The notes beneath the pieces were generated by a model. The model did not search any database, had not been told where the DNA came from, and worked only from the letters and a program-made list of their open reading frames with translations. The position numbers were made by a program, and so were the translations under genes. A DNA stretch of 64,000 bases from Epiperipatus broadwayi (taxonomy: Eukaryota; Onychophora; Udeonychophora; Euonychophora; Peripatidae). The stretch covers positions 345,527 to 409,526 of the forward strand of contig JAQFVV010006734.1 in the NCBI GenBank assembly GCA_028023455.1, in the 5' to 3' direction. This document shows, one piece after another, positions 35,945-48,167 of this stretch; within the stretch, counting starts at the first letter, position 1; each line of letters begins with the position of its first letter.

Positions 35945-36646
35945 CTTTTATCTCCTCACACTTCGGCTTGATTTTAATTTTGCTTCTACATACTTCACTT
36001 CTTTCTCTGTCTTACTTATTCTTTGGCTAACCATCTCCATTGCAATACTACTTTTTTCACCCATGTCTGACAATCCACTAAAACCATACTCTGTCCTATC
36101 TTCCTTAACTACATTTTGCTCCCTTTCTCCTGACATTCTCTTTAGACTATCTACACTTAGAAACCACTTTCTCGCCTCTTTTATCACATTTACACACTGA
36201 TTACATAACCATAAACCTGTTACATCCTTCCTAGTCTTTTATCTCCTCACACTTCGGCTCTAATGATTTTAATTTTGTTCTACATACTTCACTTCTTCCT
36301 CTGTCTTACTTATTCTTTGGCTAACCATCTCCATTGCAATACTACTTTTTTCATCCATATCTCCTGACACCCCACTAAAACCATACTCTGTCCTATCTTC
36401 CTTAATTACATTTTGCTCCCTTTCCCCTGACTTTCTCTTTAGACTATCTACACTTAGAAACCACTTTCTTGCCTCTTTTATCACATTTACACACTGACTA
36501 CATGACCATAAACCTGTTACACCCTTCCTAGTCTTATTCAAACATTTCAAGTGATAAACCTCATCACACACAGTACTCTCTGCCAGAGCATACCTAGTTT
36601 CTTTCTGCCAATTATATACACATTGTGGAATACAAATGCAATCCAT
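35945..36646 (-). pseudogene. CR1-like LINE copy B ORF1 N-terminus: PHD-like finger and duplicated coiled region
   Basis: Starts near 36646 with MDCICIPQC, then STVCDEVYHLKCLNKTRKG and LWSCSQCVN. The cysteine and histidine spacing is that of a PHD-type zinc finger, which in CR1-like ORF1 precedes the esterase. A charged region follows (EARKWFLSVDSLKR, EMVSQRISKTEEEVKYVE), probably a short coiled coil. A segment of about 294 bases is duplicated in tandem (35945-36237 and 36238-36532), so the charged region occurs twice while the zinc finger remains once. Confidence 0.75.
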
Positions 36647-36659
36647 ATTCCTTATTTCC

Positions 36660-37052
36660 TAAATCACCTATTTTATACTGCCTCTCCTATTCTTTAAACC
36701 CCCTTGCACAGAAGGATAACAACTTTACTTTCTTTCAAAACTAATCAAACTATAACCATGTGTTTTCTGACCTTAGGCCTCCAAAATGTTATATTTTTTT
36801 CTCAAAATACATGACTGTCCTTAAATTAAAAAAAAAACCCTTTAAGCAAACTTACTAAAAACCAATTAATTTTACATACAACTTTGTTATAAATATCCTT
36901 ACACTAGCACACATTCAACAAAATAACTTTTTTTTAAAAAACTTCTATATATAAAATGGCAAACGAAAAACTTTCAAACAATTAAAAAACATTTATCAAT
37001 CTTTCAGTTTTCAAATAACTCATTCTCTTGACCACAATTTACACTTTCTACT
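36660..37052. other. Possible LINE 5' UTR and flank of the Gypsy LTR
   Basis: Sequence between the start of LINE ORF1 (minus) and the 5' LTR. It may be LINE 5' UTR, but no boundary is visible. A (GT)n run starts just inside the LTR at about 37059. Confidence 0.3.
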
Positions 37053-37687
37053 TGCTATGTGTGTGTGTGTGTGTGTATTTACATATACATGCAATAATAA
37101 TAACTATGTATGCGTGTGTATTCACATATACACACAGTAATAATAATGTAGCTATTACAAATATTCAAGTATGTGCGTGTATGCTAAAAGCATTCACAGT
37201 AATGATTAAGGTTGGTCAGAGATAACCAAACTGGCCACTTTGTGACCAATGAAAATAGACTGTGTTACATCCAGGACAGCAAGAACAAACAAGGTCAGAC
37301 TTGCGAGGTGAAGTTTGAAGGATGAATGCATTTTCCTTGAGTGCTCAAAACACTAATTCACTTTCAGCTCATCTCACAGAGAGATCTACCTCCAAACGTA
37401 TCAAGGTAGATAGACCTAGGGACAATTACTGGTCGTATAGACTTTAATATTATTTACTGTAAGCCTGCAGGCCTTTAAGATTAGAGTTGTATAATAATGC
37501 ATTAGTCAGTTTTATCTTTATAATAATTGTATTATGTATTGATCCTCATGTATGTATATATATAAACCTATTAACTCCAACTACCATGTTCATGTGTTTC
37601 ATTATATAAATACTTTTTGCTGTTGAGTGCGATAACTCTAACTTGAACCTCAATCACATATATATCCGACTAGTACCGGATATTGCA
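37053..37687 (+). repeat. 5' LTR of the Gypsy element
   Basis: Begins TGCTATGTG and ends GGATATTGCA, so it has the TG...CA ends of an LTR. It matches 41907-42539 over its whole length. Compared with the 3' LTR it lacks a block of about 17 bases (ACCTTATGTCATGGGAT) and has a longer GT run. TATATATATAAACC at about 37555-37566 could be a TATA box. Confidence 0.9.
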
Positions 37688-37688
37688 C

Positions 37689-37706
37689 TGGCAGTCCTGA
37701 CAGTTC
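37689..37706 (+). promoter_or_regulatory. Candidate primer-binding site
   Basis: TGGCAGTCCTGACAG starts one base after the LTR. TGG is the complement of a tRNA CCA end, as expected for priming of minus-strand DNA. The priming tRNA was not identified. Confidence 0.55.
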
Positions 37707-37769
37707 AATTTGAACCCTAGCAGTCTGCTGACAACCAAATAAGTCAGGCAGAATTATTGAAGTAGCAAA

Positions 37770-38800
37770 TGAGCCTACAGTATTTAAATGAGTTAGTTAT
37801 ATAAATTGCTTAAAATGCAATCGACAATATCCGAGTTTGCCATCAGAGAAACAAATGAGTGGTTCCTGTATGTTCAACAGTATAAAAATTACTGTTTTAT
37901 TAACAGTAGAGGAAGATGCGTATAAAACAGTGACATTATTATGCTTTGCAGAAAAAGGGGTCATACAAATAGCTGACAGATTAGCAGAACCCCACACTCA
38001 TGAAAAATTAACCTACAATGAGTTAAAAGATCATTTGTCAAACTATTTTAATCCTCTCCCATCTAGGCATATTGCCAGACTTCATTTTTGAAATCGCCAT
38101 CAAGGCAGAAACAAAAATACGCAGGATTACAACTCAGCCCTACACAAACTCCCAAAAACTGCTGTCATGATTCATATTTAGAAGAAGCGCTACTGGAACA
38201 ATTCCTATGTGAAATGAATAGTGATAATTTAAGGCAGCAGTTACTGACTGATAAAGACATAAATTATCATGAAGCTATCAAATGCAGTATCGCTCATGAA
38301 ATAGTATTGGATCAAGCAAAAGAATTTGCTGTGAAAAAAGACATTGATAGTGATCAAACAGGAATATTTGGTGTTGAAAAACTCAACAAAAGGTTTCATG
38401 ATTCATATTTAGAAGAAGCGCTACTGGAACAATTCCTATGTGAAATGAATAGTGATAATTTAAGGCAGCAGTTACTGACTGATAAAGACATAAATTATCA
38501 TGAAGCTATCAAATGCAGTATCGCTCATGAAATAGTATTGGATCAAGCAAAAGAATTTGCTGTGAAGAAAGACATTGATAGTGATCAAACAGGAATATTT
38601 GGTGTTGAAAAACTCAACAAAAGGTCTTCCGATAACAAAATTGTTAAACAGACAAATAAAAGTCGAACAAAGTGCTATTGTTAGGAAAACTAGGTCATAT
38701 ATTTAAAGAATGCTATTTTAAACACGATGTAGACTGTGTAAAAAAATAGATCACATGGCGAGAATGTGTGAAAATAGAACAGTTGACCAAGTTAAAGGAA
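37770..38800 (+). pseudogene. Gypsy gag, frameshifted, with internal tandem duplication
   Basis: The first readable segment has TNEWFLYVQQY and VLLTVEEDAYKTVTLLCF, typical of Gypsy capsid N-termini. It continues as HEKLTYNELKDHLSNYFNP, then the capsid C-terminal part with LLEQFLCEMNSDNLRQQLL. This last part is in a 231-base unit present twice, 38166-38396 and 38397-38627 (77 residues each, in frame, almost identical). Two CCHC zinc knuckles follow, at 38.67-38.71 kb (frame-broken, C-x2-C-x4-H-x4-C legible) and 38.73-38.77 kb (CRLCKKIDHMARMC). Several stops show the gene is dead. Confidence 0.8.
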
Positions 38801-38889
38801 ATAATACACAAAGTATAAATAAAACCAAATGTAATATTGTTATAAATAATACGGTTATAAATCGAGCACAGAAATTTATTACTACTGTA

Positions 38890-39235
38890 AAAGTTTATGA
38901 AAAACCCGATGGAAATAGACAGTGGTAGTGGCATTTCTTTAATATCCATAGCAGACTGAAAATCAATCAGGGTGGAAATAAAACAGCCCCTTAAGCTTAG
39001 CAATACTAAGCTTAGAACATTGGACGTAAATGGAAAAGAAATAAAAATTAAGGGTGTAGTCCAAGCTCAAATTATGAGTAATAAAGGCAACATTTCAATC
39101 TTGCCACTATATATTGTACACACCCCCATAAACCCTCTCATTGGTCATGACTGATTTACAGAGCTCGGAATTGAAATCTCATTGGTCAAAAAAATTGAAA
39201 AGACATAAGAAATCATTTCCATGGCAAACCAGGAC
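38890..39235 (+). pseudogene. Gypsy protease
   Basis: MEIDSGSGISL contains the D-S-G active-site motif of a retropepsin (DSG instead of the commoner DTG). The flap region follows, then NPLIGHD, which corresponds to the PLLGRDW end of the domain. A stop separates the active site from the rest and another follows GHD. Confidence 0.75.
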
Positions 39236-40530
39236 TGATTAAAAATAAACTGGTGTCACTGGAAATGTCACCAAAGGTCATGCCAATAATTTGCAGACCT
39301 CAAAAGATCCCTTTCACACAGAAAGAAAAAGTAGTGAAATAAATAAATGAGTTAGTGAAGAATGGCATTCTAGAACCAACAGAGGAGACAGAGTGGGTGA
39401 CTCCACTGGTTGTTATCATCAAACCTAATGGACAGATACACTTGTGCAGCAATTATCACATAACTGTCATCAAATCTCTAAATAAACACACCTACCCTGT
39501 TCCAAACTCCAGAAAAATATTAGCATCACTACAAAAATCAAAATATTTTGCTAAATTAGATTTAGATCTCCAGTAAAAAACAGGGCTGCTGAAATTCTGA
39601 CACTGACTACTCATGTGGGGTTATTCAAATGCAAACACCTACCATTTGGCATAGTGTCTGCTCCCAGTATATTCCAAGAAAAAACACTGCTTACTGGATG
39701 TGAGGGCATTGTCCCTTATTTTGACAACATATTAATTATGGCAAGATCAGAAAATGAATTGCATAGTCGTCTAACTACTGTCTGTCAAAGGTTAGAAGAG
39801 TTTGGAGTGAAATTAAATACTTAAAAATGCATATGGAAGGCCATTGAATTAAAGTTTTTAGGACATATAGTCTCTAGCTCTGGGACAAGGCCCTCCCCCG
39901 AAAAGGTCAAAGCAGTGTCAGAAGCTAGAAAGCCTAGTAACGTAAAACAACTGCAGGCTTTTTTGGGTTTGGTAAATTATTTTGAGAACTTTCTATAGGG
40001 CAAAGCACACACAGACAAGCCATTATATGAGCTACTGAAAAAGAATCAGAAATGGAAGTGGGAAGCAACACAAGAAACGGATTTTCAAAATACAAAAGCT
40101 TTACTCATATCAAACAAATTACTGGTGCACTATAGTAGCGATCTTGAAGTAACACTAATGACTGATGCATCAGAATATGGAGTGGGGGCAGTATATGTCA
40201 TCCAGCTCAATCTGGGGAATGTCTCATAGCATTCGCATCACATACTTTGTCCAAAGCTGAAAAAAATTATAGTCAGCTGGACAAGGAAGCACTTGCTATA
40301 GTATTTGGAATTCGTAAATTCCACCACTATTTATACAGACATTATTTTAAAATCATGACAGACCACAAACCACTTCTGGGAATTATGGGAATCAAACAAA
40401 TTCCTGAACATCTCGGCCCACACATATTGAGATAGATTAACATACTCACTGGGTATGATTACAATCTGGAATATAGAATGGGAAAGAATATTGGTCATGC
40501 TGACACATTATCTCAAATGCCTGACAACTC
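39236..40530 (+). pseudogene. Gypsy reverse transcriptase and RNase H
   Basis: RT begins at KNGILEPTEETEWVTPLVVI and RKILASLQKSKYFAKLDLDL (motif A). After a stop at 39575 it resumes with CKHLPFGIVSAPSIFQ and then GIVPYFDNILIMA. That last block is the YxDD motif, with the second aspartate changed to N. A connection region is visible at 39.9-40.0 kb (QAFLGLVNYF). RNase H follows: LMTDASEYGVGAV, YSQLDKEALAIVFGIRKFHH and MTDHKPLLGI, ending near GHADTLSQMP. Loss of the catalytic aspartate and several stops make it inactive. Confidence 0.85.
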
Positions 40531-40779
40531 AGAGAATGCAACAAGTGAAATAGAAATCAACTACATTGATGCGCTTCAAAGCCAGACTCTTAATAGCCAA
40601 AAAGTAGCAGCATGGAATAATGAAGACGCTGGCTACAAATGGCTGATGGAAAAAATTAGAAGAGGCTGGCCAGAACAAATGTCCTCCATTTTTGTACATA
40701 TAGCTATGGAAAGCTCATGAAAAGTTATCAATATGTAAAGGTTGCATTCTTAAAGGCGATCATGTCCTAATACCAAAAA

Positions 40780-41865
40780 TAGGCTGATCGCACATACTAA
40801 ATTTATTACATGAGGGTCATGCAGGCATTGTCAGGGCAAAAGCGTTAGCCTGTAGTTATGTATGGTGGCCGAAAATCAGCCTGATATAGAAACATTCATA
40901 AAAAATGTTCTAGCTGACAGTCATGTGCAAAAGAACCCCCAGTGAAATATGAAGCATGGAAAGAAGCAGAGAAACTTTGGCAGAGAATTCACATTGACCA
41001 CTGCGATCCAATCCACAGACAATTATCAATTATTTCTGGTAGTGGTCGATACCTACTCAGGATGGTCTGAACACAAACCAGTGAAAAATACAAGTTCGGA
41101 TGAGACTTTGGACAGGCTCATGGAAATTTTTTCATACCACAGGCTACCGGAAACCTCGTATCTGATAATGGAACTGGTTTCACGTCTGAAAAATTTGCCG
41201 AATTTATGCAGGGGATTAAACACATCCTTACCCCCCTACCACCCCCAATCAAATGGACTGGCTGAGAAAGCAGTACAAAGCTTAAAGTCATTCATGAATA
41301 AATTGGGAAAAGGAGGACACCAAGAGGCAGTTTTCATGGCATTGCTATATCAGCATTCTATATCCATGGCTAAAACGGGAAGATCATCTGCAGAAAAATA
41401 CTTAGGCTGGAAATTACATACAAAACTCTCAGCAATAATGCCATCAAAAGAGCATCAAATGCCAATTACAATAAACAACAAATTTTCACCTGATGAATGA
41501 GTCTGGGTGAAAAATAATTTAAATAAATCATGGACTCAGGCATACATTGTATGCAATTTAAGCAAACAAGTGATTGCTGTCCACATGGCAGATGGTAAAA
41601 TATTATGTAAGCACATTAACCAATTGTGCAAGAGTGCAATAACAGAATGCACTCCGCAATTGTTTAAAAGTAATGACAAAGAAAATGCTACACACTACGA
41701 AACTAAAAGTGAAACAGAAATCATTAGTGCTGAGGAAGAAAGTCAAAATAGTCAAGAAAATGAAATAGTCACAGATGGTAAATCACTCCCACGCACAAAG
41801 AGAAGAAAAATTCCCCTTCACCTGCATGATTATGTGTTAAGTTCAGTGAAAAAGAAATAAAAAAA
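40780..41865 (+). pseudogene. Gypsy integrase and pol C-terminus
   Basis: The zinc-binding N-terminus reads LHEGHAGIVRAKALA...YVWWP (the HHCC cysteines are in a broken frame). The core has RIHIDH (first D), FLVVVDTYSGWSEH, a frame-shifted SDNGTGF (second D; about 41.16 kb) and YHPQSNGLAEKAVQ (third acidic residue E), thus DDE. The tail includes WTQAYIVCNL and an acidic stretch ending SSVKKK at 41860. Stops and at least two frameshifts. No envelope-like ORF lies between integrase and the 3' LTR. Confidence 0.8.
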
Positions 41866-41895
41866 AAAATTTTTTTTAAAGTACATCAGTGAACT

Positions 41896-41906
41896 TGGGG
41901 GAGGCG
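41896..41906 (+). promoter_or_regulatory. Polypurine tract
   Basis: GGGGGAGGCG lies directly before the 3' LTR, the expected position of the primer for plus-strand DNA synthesis. Confidence 0.7.
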
Positions 41907-42539
41907 TGCTATATGTGTGTGTGTATTCACATATACATGAAATAATAATAACTCTATGTATGTGTGTGTATTCACATATACATGCAATAATAATAATGTA
42001 GCTAGTACAAATATTCAAGTATGTGCGTGTATGCTAAAAGCATTCACAGTAACGATTAAGGTTGATCAGAGATAACCAAACTGGCCACTTTGTACCTTAT
42101 GTCATGGGATGACCAATGGAAATAGACTGTGTTACATCCAGGATGGCAGGAACAAACAAGCTCAGACTTGTGAGGTGAAGTTTGAAGGATGGATGCATTT
42201 TCCTGAGTGCTCAAAAACACTAATTCACTTTAAGCTCATCTTGCGAAGAGGTCTACCTCTGAATGTACCAAGGTAGACCTAGGGACAATTACAGGTCGTA
42301 TAGACTTTAATATTATTTACTGTAAGCCTGCAGGACTTTAAGATTAGAGTTGTATAATAATGTATTAGTCAGCTTTATCTTTGTAATAATTGTATTATGT
42401 ATTGATCCTTGTGTACGTATATATATAAACCTATTAACTCCAACTATGTTTCATTATATAAATACTTTTTGCTGTTGAGTGCGATAACTCTCACTCGAAC
42501 CTCGATCACATATATATCCGACTAGTACTGGATATTGCA
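41907..42539 (+). repeat. 3' LTR of the Gypsy element
   Basis: TGCTATATGTG...GGATATTGCA. Flanks: CTACT before the 5' LTR (37048-37052) and TTACT after the 3' LTR (42540-42544). They match at four of five bases and are probably a mutated 5-base target-site duplication. Visible substitutions between the LTRs show the insertion is not recent. Confidence 0.9.
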
Positions 42540-42544
42540 TTACT

Positions 42545-43330
42545 CTTTATATCGATGCTCTCAGATGATCAATCGTATAGCATGAAACAAATAGTACCAA
42601 AATATTATTTTATCATAAATAAAAAAATACTTACCTTTGCTCTTTGTCTCATGATTTTATTTTCTTATATATCACATTATATATTTTGTACTCTCAATTT
42701 TATGTTTTTGAAATTAAAAAGTCACAATATTTAATGGAACTGGTGACAAAATATTTGTTTAAAAAAGATTTGATAAACGTCTGTGTTTACATGACTTTAT
42801 GATATTCATTCACTCTTGGCAGGTATATGACTTTATAACTCTTATGGTCAACACATTATTACCCATATAATCTATGTTGGCTAACCTGGGATTTTTACTT
42901 TCTAGTGCACTGCCTGCGTTGGTTCAGTGGTAGATTCTAGAGCTCAAAGTTCTTATATCATGGCCCAGTTTGCCATATCTAGTGCTTGAATTTAAACATG
43001 CAATTTTTTAGCCAACAACTAGGTAACAAACTTTGGTTTATTATAGGGGAACTATCTAAAATAAAACAAAGACAGAATCTACTTATGTCATAAAAACAAT
43101 TTCTGATTAATAGCATGCTACTGCTAAGTTTCAAAATCAATTGTCCAATTTTAGTTCCTAAAATTATTACTTTATTTAATTAATATAAAATAAAAAAAAT
43201 AAAAATGAAAAAAAAAATACCAAAATTTATTAAATAGACTTTAAATTTTACTATTAATTCAATCTTTCAAAATGGAAAAAAAATCCAAAATGTTTTTTGA
43301 TTTCTAACAACATACATTTAAATACGACTA
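42545..43330 (+). other. Intergenic; tRNA-like segment at 42905-42985
   Basis: Mostly featureless. At 42908-42985 GTTGGTTCAGTGGTAGATTC resembles a tRNA-Gly/Ser box A, followed about 35 bases later by a degenerate box B-like stretch. It could be a SINE head or a tRNA pseudogene. It does not fold cleanly as a tRNA by eye. Confidence 0.35.
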
Positions 43331-43334
43331 TAAA

Positions 43335-43605
43335 TCACATGATCACTGTTTCTTATGCTTGCTCATAACTGTTATTAAAACAGTCAAAACCCTTCATACA
43401 GTAGTGCCTAAGATCTAGATGCAGTGATGAAAGCCAAATGCTAGAAACTAGTCTGAGGATATTGGATGAGTAGGCACTAGGTAGGAATTTTATGCACAAG
43501 CCTTCTGGCATCCATTGATTACTCTGGCTTGCATTGAATGGCACTACTGTATGGAGAGTTTTGCCTGTTTTAGTATGTTTAAATAAATATTTTATCATAT
43601 CCATG
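43335..43605 (+). repeat. Hammerhead-family element, half-copy
   Basis: Contains the left terminus (ATCACTGTTTCTTATGCT...CATACAGTAGTGCC) joined to one plus-strand core. The core has GTGATGA at 43434-43440, stem II AGC...GCT, GAAAC at 43444-43448, and ACTAGTC to 43453. The family's 3' segment follows, ending GGCACTACTGTATGGAGAGT at about 43561. One of the best-preserved cores. Confidence 0.65.
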
Positions 43606-44295
43606 TTTGTATACAGAACACTTAGAAGAAATTTATTGAAGAGATTTTTGGTTAAGGGATTAACCCAAACATCAGCAATCTAGGTATTTATTCTTTTTTA
43701 AATTAAGACTATTAGTTTACCTTTTTAATTAATTTTTTTGAATGTTATTATTTTCAGTTATGAATTTTGATTATATGTTTGCTGTTATAACCAAAGTATG
43801 GAATATACATAAAGTTCCAAGATAAGCTATTGATATTGAGTATAAGTATTGATAACTAGTTCATCATTAAATGTTCTACAAAGTTAGTACTGTTGTTGAA
43901 CGAGAGATTCTGGAGCAAAGATATATAGATCACAGTTTCAGTTCTGTTACTTTCATTAAATTTAATCTTTTATGAATTCCAAAGCAAAAATCATTAGGTT
44001 ATTATTATCAAATACTTATAGAATATTTCTATTATTTTGATAAAGCATTGTATCTCAGATTAATTTATTAATCATTGTTTAATATTTTGTAAAACATTCA
44101 TGTCTTCCTTTATTCTAGCAGGATATGAATTAAAAGGTGTGTAGTATAAAGCTCACTTTTGATTATTAATTGGGAAATTTTGGTTGGGAGAGATAGCAAT
44201 TTCAATTCACATCTTCCAAGTTTTATCGGAAAAACATATAGAACTACCAAAAATAAAGATATTTTGTAGTTTTTTTTTTCATGTGTCAAAGTATT
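43606..44295. other. No feature seen
   Basis: AT-rich sequence without recognisable content. Confidence 0.3.
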
Positions 44296-44299
44296 GTCC

Positions 44300-44370
44300 G
44301 GAAAACAAACTCGTAAACCCAGGACAACTGCTTGTAGGACAGCTGTGCTGACCACTTGGCCACCAACACT
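44300..44370 (-). repeat. tRNA-like SINE head or tRNA pseudogene
   Basis: On the minus strand GTTGGTGGCCAAGTGGTCAG contains a strong box A (TGGCCAAGTGG). It is followed by an anticodon-arm-like CTGTCCTACAAGCAG and a degenerate box B (GGGTTTACGAGTTTG with one extra base). It resembles Leu/Ser-type tRNAs. The lack of a proper 3' acceptor strand argues against a working tRNA gene. Confidence 0.5.
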
Positions 44371-44584
44371 TGGACAATTAGGTTTTCGTCAGTTGAGAAA
44401 TTGATTTTATAATAAGTAAAATCCATCAAATTCTTTAATTTCCTTCATACTTACAATTAGTTATTAAGAGTTCTACACATTTTCACTTAGAATTGCAGAT
44501 AAAAATAAATATATAAAAAAAAGAAAAATGAAATTGCGACTTAGTAACCATTTGTGAGTTGAAACAGTGTTTGTGTTACTTTTT

Positions 44585-44935
44585 ATAATATAAGAATACA
44601 GTCATGTGTGCTGAATCATCTTTTGCCCTTTTATTTAAGTATTTATGCTGCTTTATTCTTGTTGTTATAATGGGCTGGGATTCCCTATTGTAGCAGTACG
44701 TCCTAGACAATTATGGAAATTCTTTTTTGATTTAAAGATAAAATCATTAAAGAATTGCCATAAATAGTGTATGTTATGCAACAGTCTGGGATATATTGCT
44801 ATATACTATAGAGAATCATGAACCATTATAGCAACAAAAATAAAGTAGCATAAATGCTTATATAAAAAGAAAAAAAGATGATTCACACATGATTATATTT
44901 TTAGATCATGATTCACGCATGACTATATTCTTAGA
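44585..44935. mobile_element. Foldback element, about 350 bases
   Basis: ATACAGTCATGTGTGCTGAA...TTGTTGTTATAATGG at the left is inverted at the right as CCATTATAGCAACAAAAATA...GATGATTCACACATGA. The loop is about 150 bases. A 30-base direct duplication (GATTCACRCATGAYTATAT, 44879-44940) extends the right arm. Confidence 0.6.
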
Positions 44936-44940
44936 TCATG

Positions 44941-45744
44941 AAAAGGAATACAGTCTCTGTTTCGATACACAAAGAATTAAAGAAATGTAACTTTAAAAAA
45001 TCTATGTTACATTCCATTTGCAAATCCAAACTATTAAATAGATTTAAAACCAATTTCAAATTTATCTGCATGTACTCTTTTTAAATAATTAATTTAATTT
45101 ATGCTGCTTGAATTTTTCAATTTATGGAATGAAAATTTATAGATATTATTCAAAGGAAGGTATTTGTGTGTTATTGGTATTCATGAAAAAAAAAAAAGCA
45201 CACCCATTACTATATAAATGAAAGAATTTGAAAAATTATCACAAAATAATTTTAAAATCTATAACAAATGATTAAAATTTTAACATTCTTTGGGACTTGC
45301 TTTAAGAGGATTGGCTACTAAGTGGTATGTAAGAGTGTTACAGTGTGAGGGGGGGGAGGGTAATTTTCTTCTGCAATTAAATCTGTATGGTAAGAAACTA
45401 GCTTGTATTTCACTAACTTCCTGAATCTTCCATCTTTATATTCCAAAGCCATGTTTCACATTATATTTCTGCTCCAATAAAATGTTTATTTTGTTCCCAT
45501 CTAAATAAATTCTATTACATTATCATGTAATACTATTATTATTGTTCAATATAATTTATTAGCTATTTGATTTTCCACTTTTCATGTTTTGATTTTAGGA
45601 TGATTATCTGGAAGTTGGATGGAATAGTATAAGAATCATTTTTATACCTATATAATTTCAAATATGTATCTTAATAATGTAGTCAAAACTTGAGATGGGA
45701 GAGTAAATATTTTAAGAAAATGCCAAACAATAATAAATTATACC
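44941..45744. other. No feature seen
   Basis: AT-rich sequence; a G-run lies at about 45349-45359. Confidence 0.3.
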
Positions 45745-45868
45745 AAAGATAAAGTGTTAACTTTTTCCATACGTCTTCATTATTTAGTTAACCTAACCTG
45801 TATATAAAAGATAAAGTGTTAACTTTTTCCATACGTCTTCATTATCTAGTTAACCTAACCTGTATATA
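45745..45868 (+). repeat. Perfectly spaced 62-base tandem duplication
   Basis: Two units, 45745-45806 and 45807-45868, differ at one position (ATTATTTAG versus ATTATCTAG). Very recent duplication. No other copies seen in the window. Confidence 0.85.
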
Positions 45869-46007
45869 AGTTTAGCATGTTTATTAATTTCTCTTGAACA
45901 AGTGCTTTTATATCAATGGCTTATTATGTAATAAGTTATTTTTTAAACATAAACTCTATTTCTCTATTCTGGTTCTGCCACCTATTGTAAGCTTGAATAA
46001 TTAATAG

Positions 46008-46400
46008 ATGCTAGTACTTATTCATTATTTAAACTTACTGAACAACAAGGAGTCTACATCAGCATTCTTGGAACATGAAAAAGCTACTGGACACAGATTT
46101 GAACCCACCAACCCCAGAATAGTGTGCAAAGAGAGAAACGACCATAGGCACAAAATAAAAGAGGCATATTTCATAAATAGTGATACCCAGTCAATTAATA
46201 GAAATGACAACTGTTTCGCTATTTCAAAAAGATGGATAAACTAATTCAAACAATGTTTTAAATAAAATACTGAAACATCTAATTAACATAAATTTGAGTA
46301 CTCCCCCTCATCACTATCAACGGCACACAGCTATGGGTATGAAGCCATGGAGCTTTGAAAGCGCTAAGCTTTAAATAAAATATTAAAATATATATAATTT
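46008..46400 (+). pseudogene. Penelope-like element: GIY-YIG C-terminus and 3' end
   Basis: The ORF 46008-46244 reads STSAFLEHEKATGHRFEPTN, KIKEAYFINSD and SINRNDNCFAISKRW. This is the C-terminal part of a Penelope GIY-YIG domain (EH...H.F...KE...I......NR......W). The matching segment in the 14-16 kb element is FFEHRINLGYNF. The rest of the element is missing 5'. The 3' part contains GCGCTAAGCTTTAAAT, shared with the direct repeats at 14.1 and 16.6 kb. Confidence 0.7.
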
Positions 46401-47803
46401 CTTTAACGAGCGTTTAAAGCACATAATTATTGATATCATAAATAATAAATTAAAGTAGAAAAATTGGGTTTATTACTGGAAAGCATTGTATCACATGGAG
46501 AGAGAAAGGATCTGTGATATTTAAAAAAAAAAAAATTTATTCTTTAATACCAAGTGGGTTTTTTTGTGAAATACTCTATAATTATATATAAAAAAAGCAA
46601 TTTAAAAAAAGATGTGGCATATTGAACTACAATATATTTAAAAAAAAAAAGAAAATGTAACTTTGTTTAATATGAGACTAAGTTCAATTCTGAGATATAT
46701 ATTAATAGTCGTTCATTGGTTCCAGATCTGGTTACATTAACATAGCTATATGCATTAATTAAATATTTTTCTTCTAAAATATTTATTATTTCCATCTTAT
46801 TGTAGGTGTTATATGGTTTTTCGCACAACTGCACTTTTACTGTTTTAAATCCCATTGTTTTCTTTCACATTTTAGCTCTGCATATATTTCTGAATTACAT
46901 TTTTGAGTTAGTAATCCAACATCTCACTTGTAAACGTTTAGATGCAGACTTATTAATCATTTTCAGTTGAAATATCAGATGTTTTGATTTATGTGCTCTT
47001 TCCCCCTTCTTTCATCTTCACTTCTACATGAAAAAGTAACTGGCACTTTATAAAGCAAATTGAATAATTATCCTCAAGTTTAGTTATTTCACTATTTCAT
47101 TTGAGTCTGTTGCCTTGTGATTTTATATTTATAACCTTGATATAGAATGTTTTGCTTTATTATTTGGGAAGAGTCAAAATTATAAAGAGACATGTTCTTC
47201 ATTTTACTAGTATTCTTATGATATAGTGATTAGAACCGACATTCCTAAGATCTAAGCCCAAGTTAGATAGATCTTAGAAATTTTTGGACCAACAAGCATA
47301 AATATTTTTTTTTTATGTAAAAAAATCCAGATATATGCTTAATAGTGGTTAATAAAAGAGTATCTATGTATTATTATCTACAGAGTTAAATCCAGATTCA
47401 ACAGACGAATAATAATACAGTGATTTTAATAACAACAATGAAATTGTAAATTAAAGCAGCCTTCACTACTAGTGGTGGTAATATTATATTCTTATGGAGA
47501 TTGGCACTATAATTTATCAGCATATTATGATAAGTGTGTATGTGAGGACTATGTTTGCCTATGTATTTGTCTATAGCATTCTGACTTTGTTTTCATTTCC
47601 TGCTTCTTAAGAAGAGAGAATTTTTTTTTTATTCATCAATATTTAAGGTTTTTAACACTGCATTTTATTACTTATTATACCTTGTATTATGGAATTCAAG
47701 ACTTATGGACTAAAACTCACTTCTGTCATTTCTAGTGCATATACTTCTTATAAATTCCTGAGCAATGAAGTCATTTGATTACCTACTTGCCCATCCTCTT
47801 GTC
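46401..47803. other. No gene supported
   Basis: AT-rich intergenic sequence with no recognisable element. A minor tRNA-like stretch at about 47225-47275 is too weak to call. Confidence 0.3.

Positions 47804-48167
<364 letters not shown>

Noticed and set aside
47225-47275. tRNA-like sequence with possible box A and box B
   Set aside because: Neither box matches well and no cloverleaf can be drawn.
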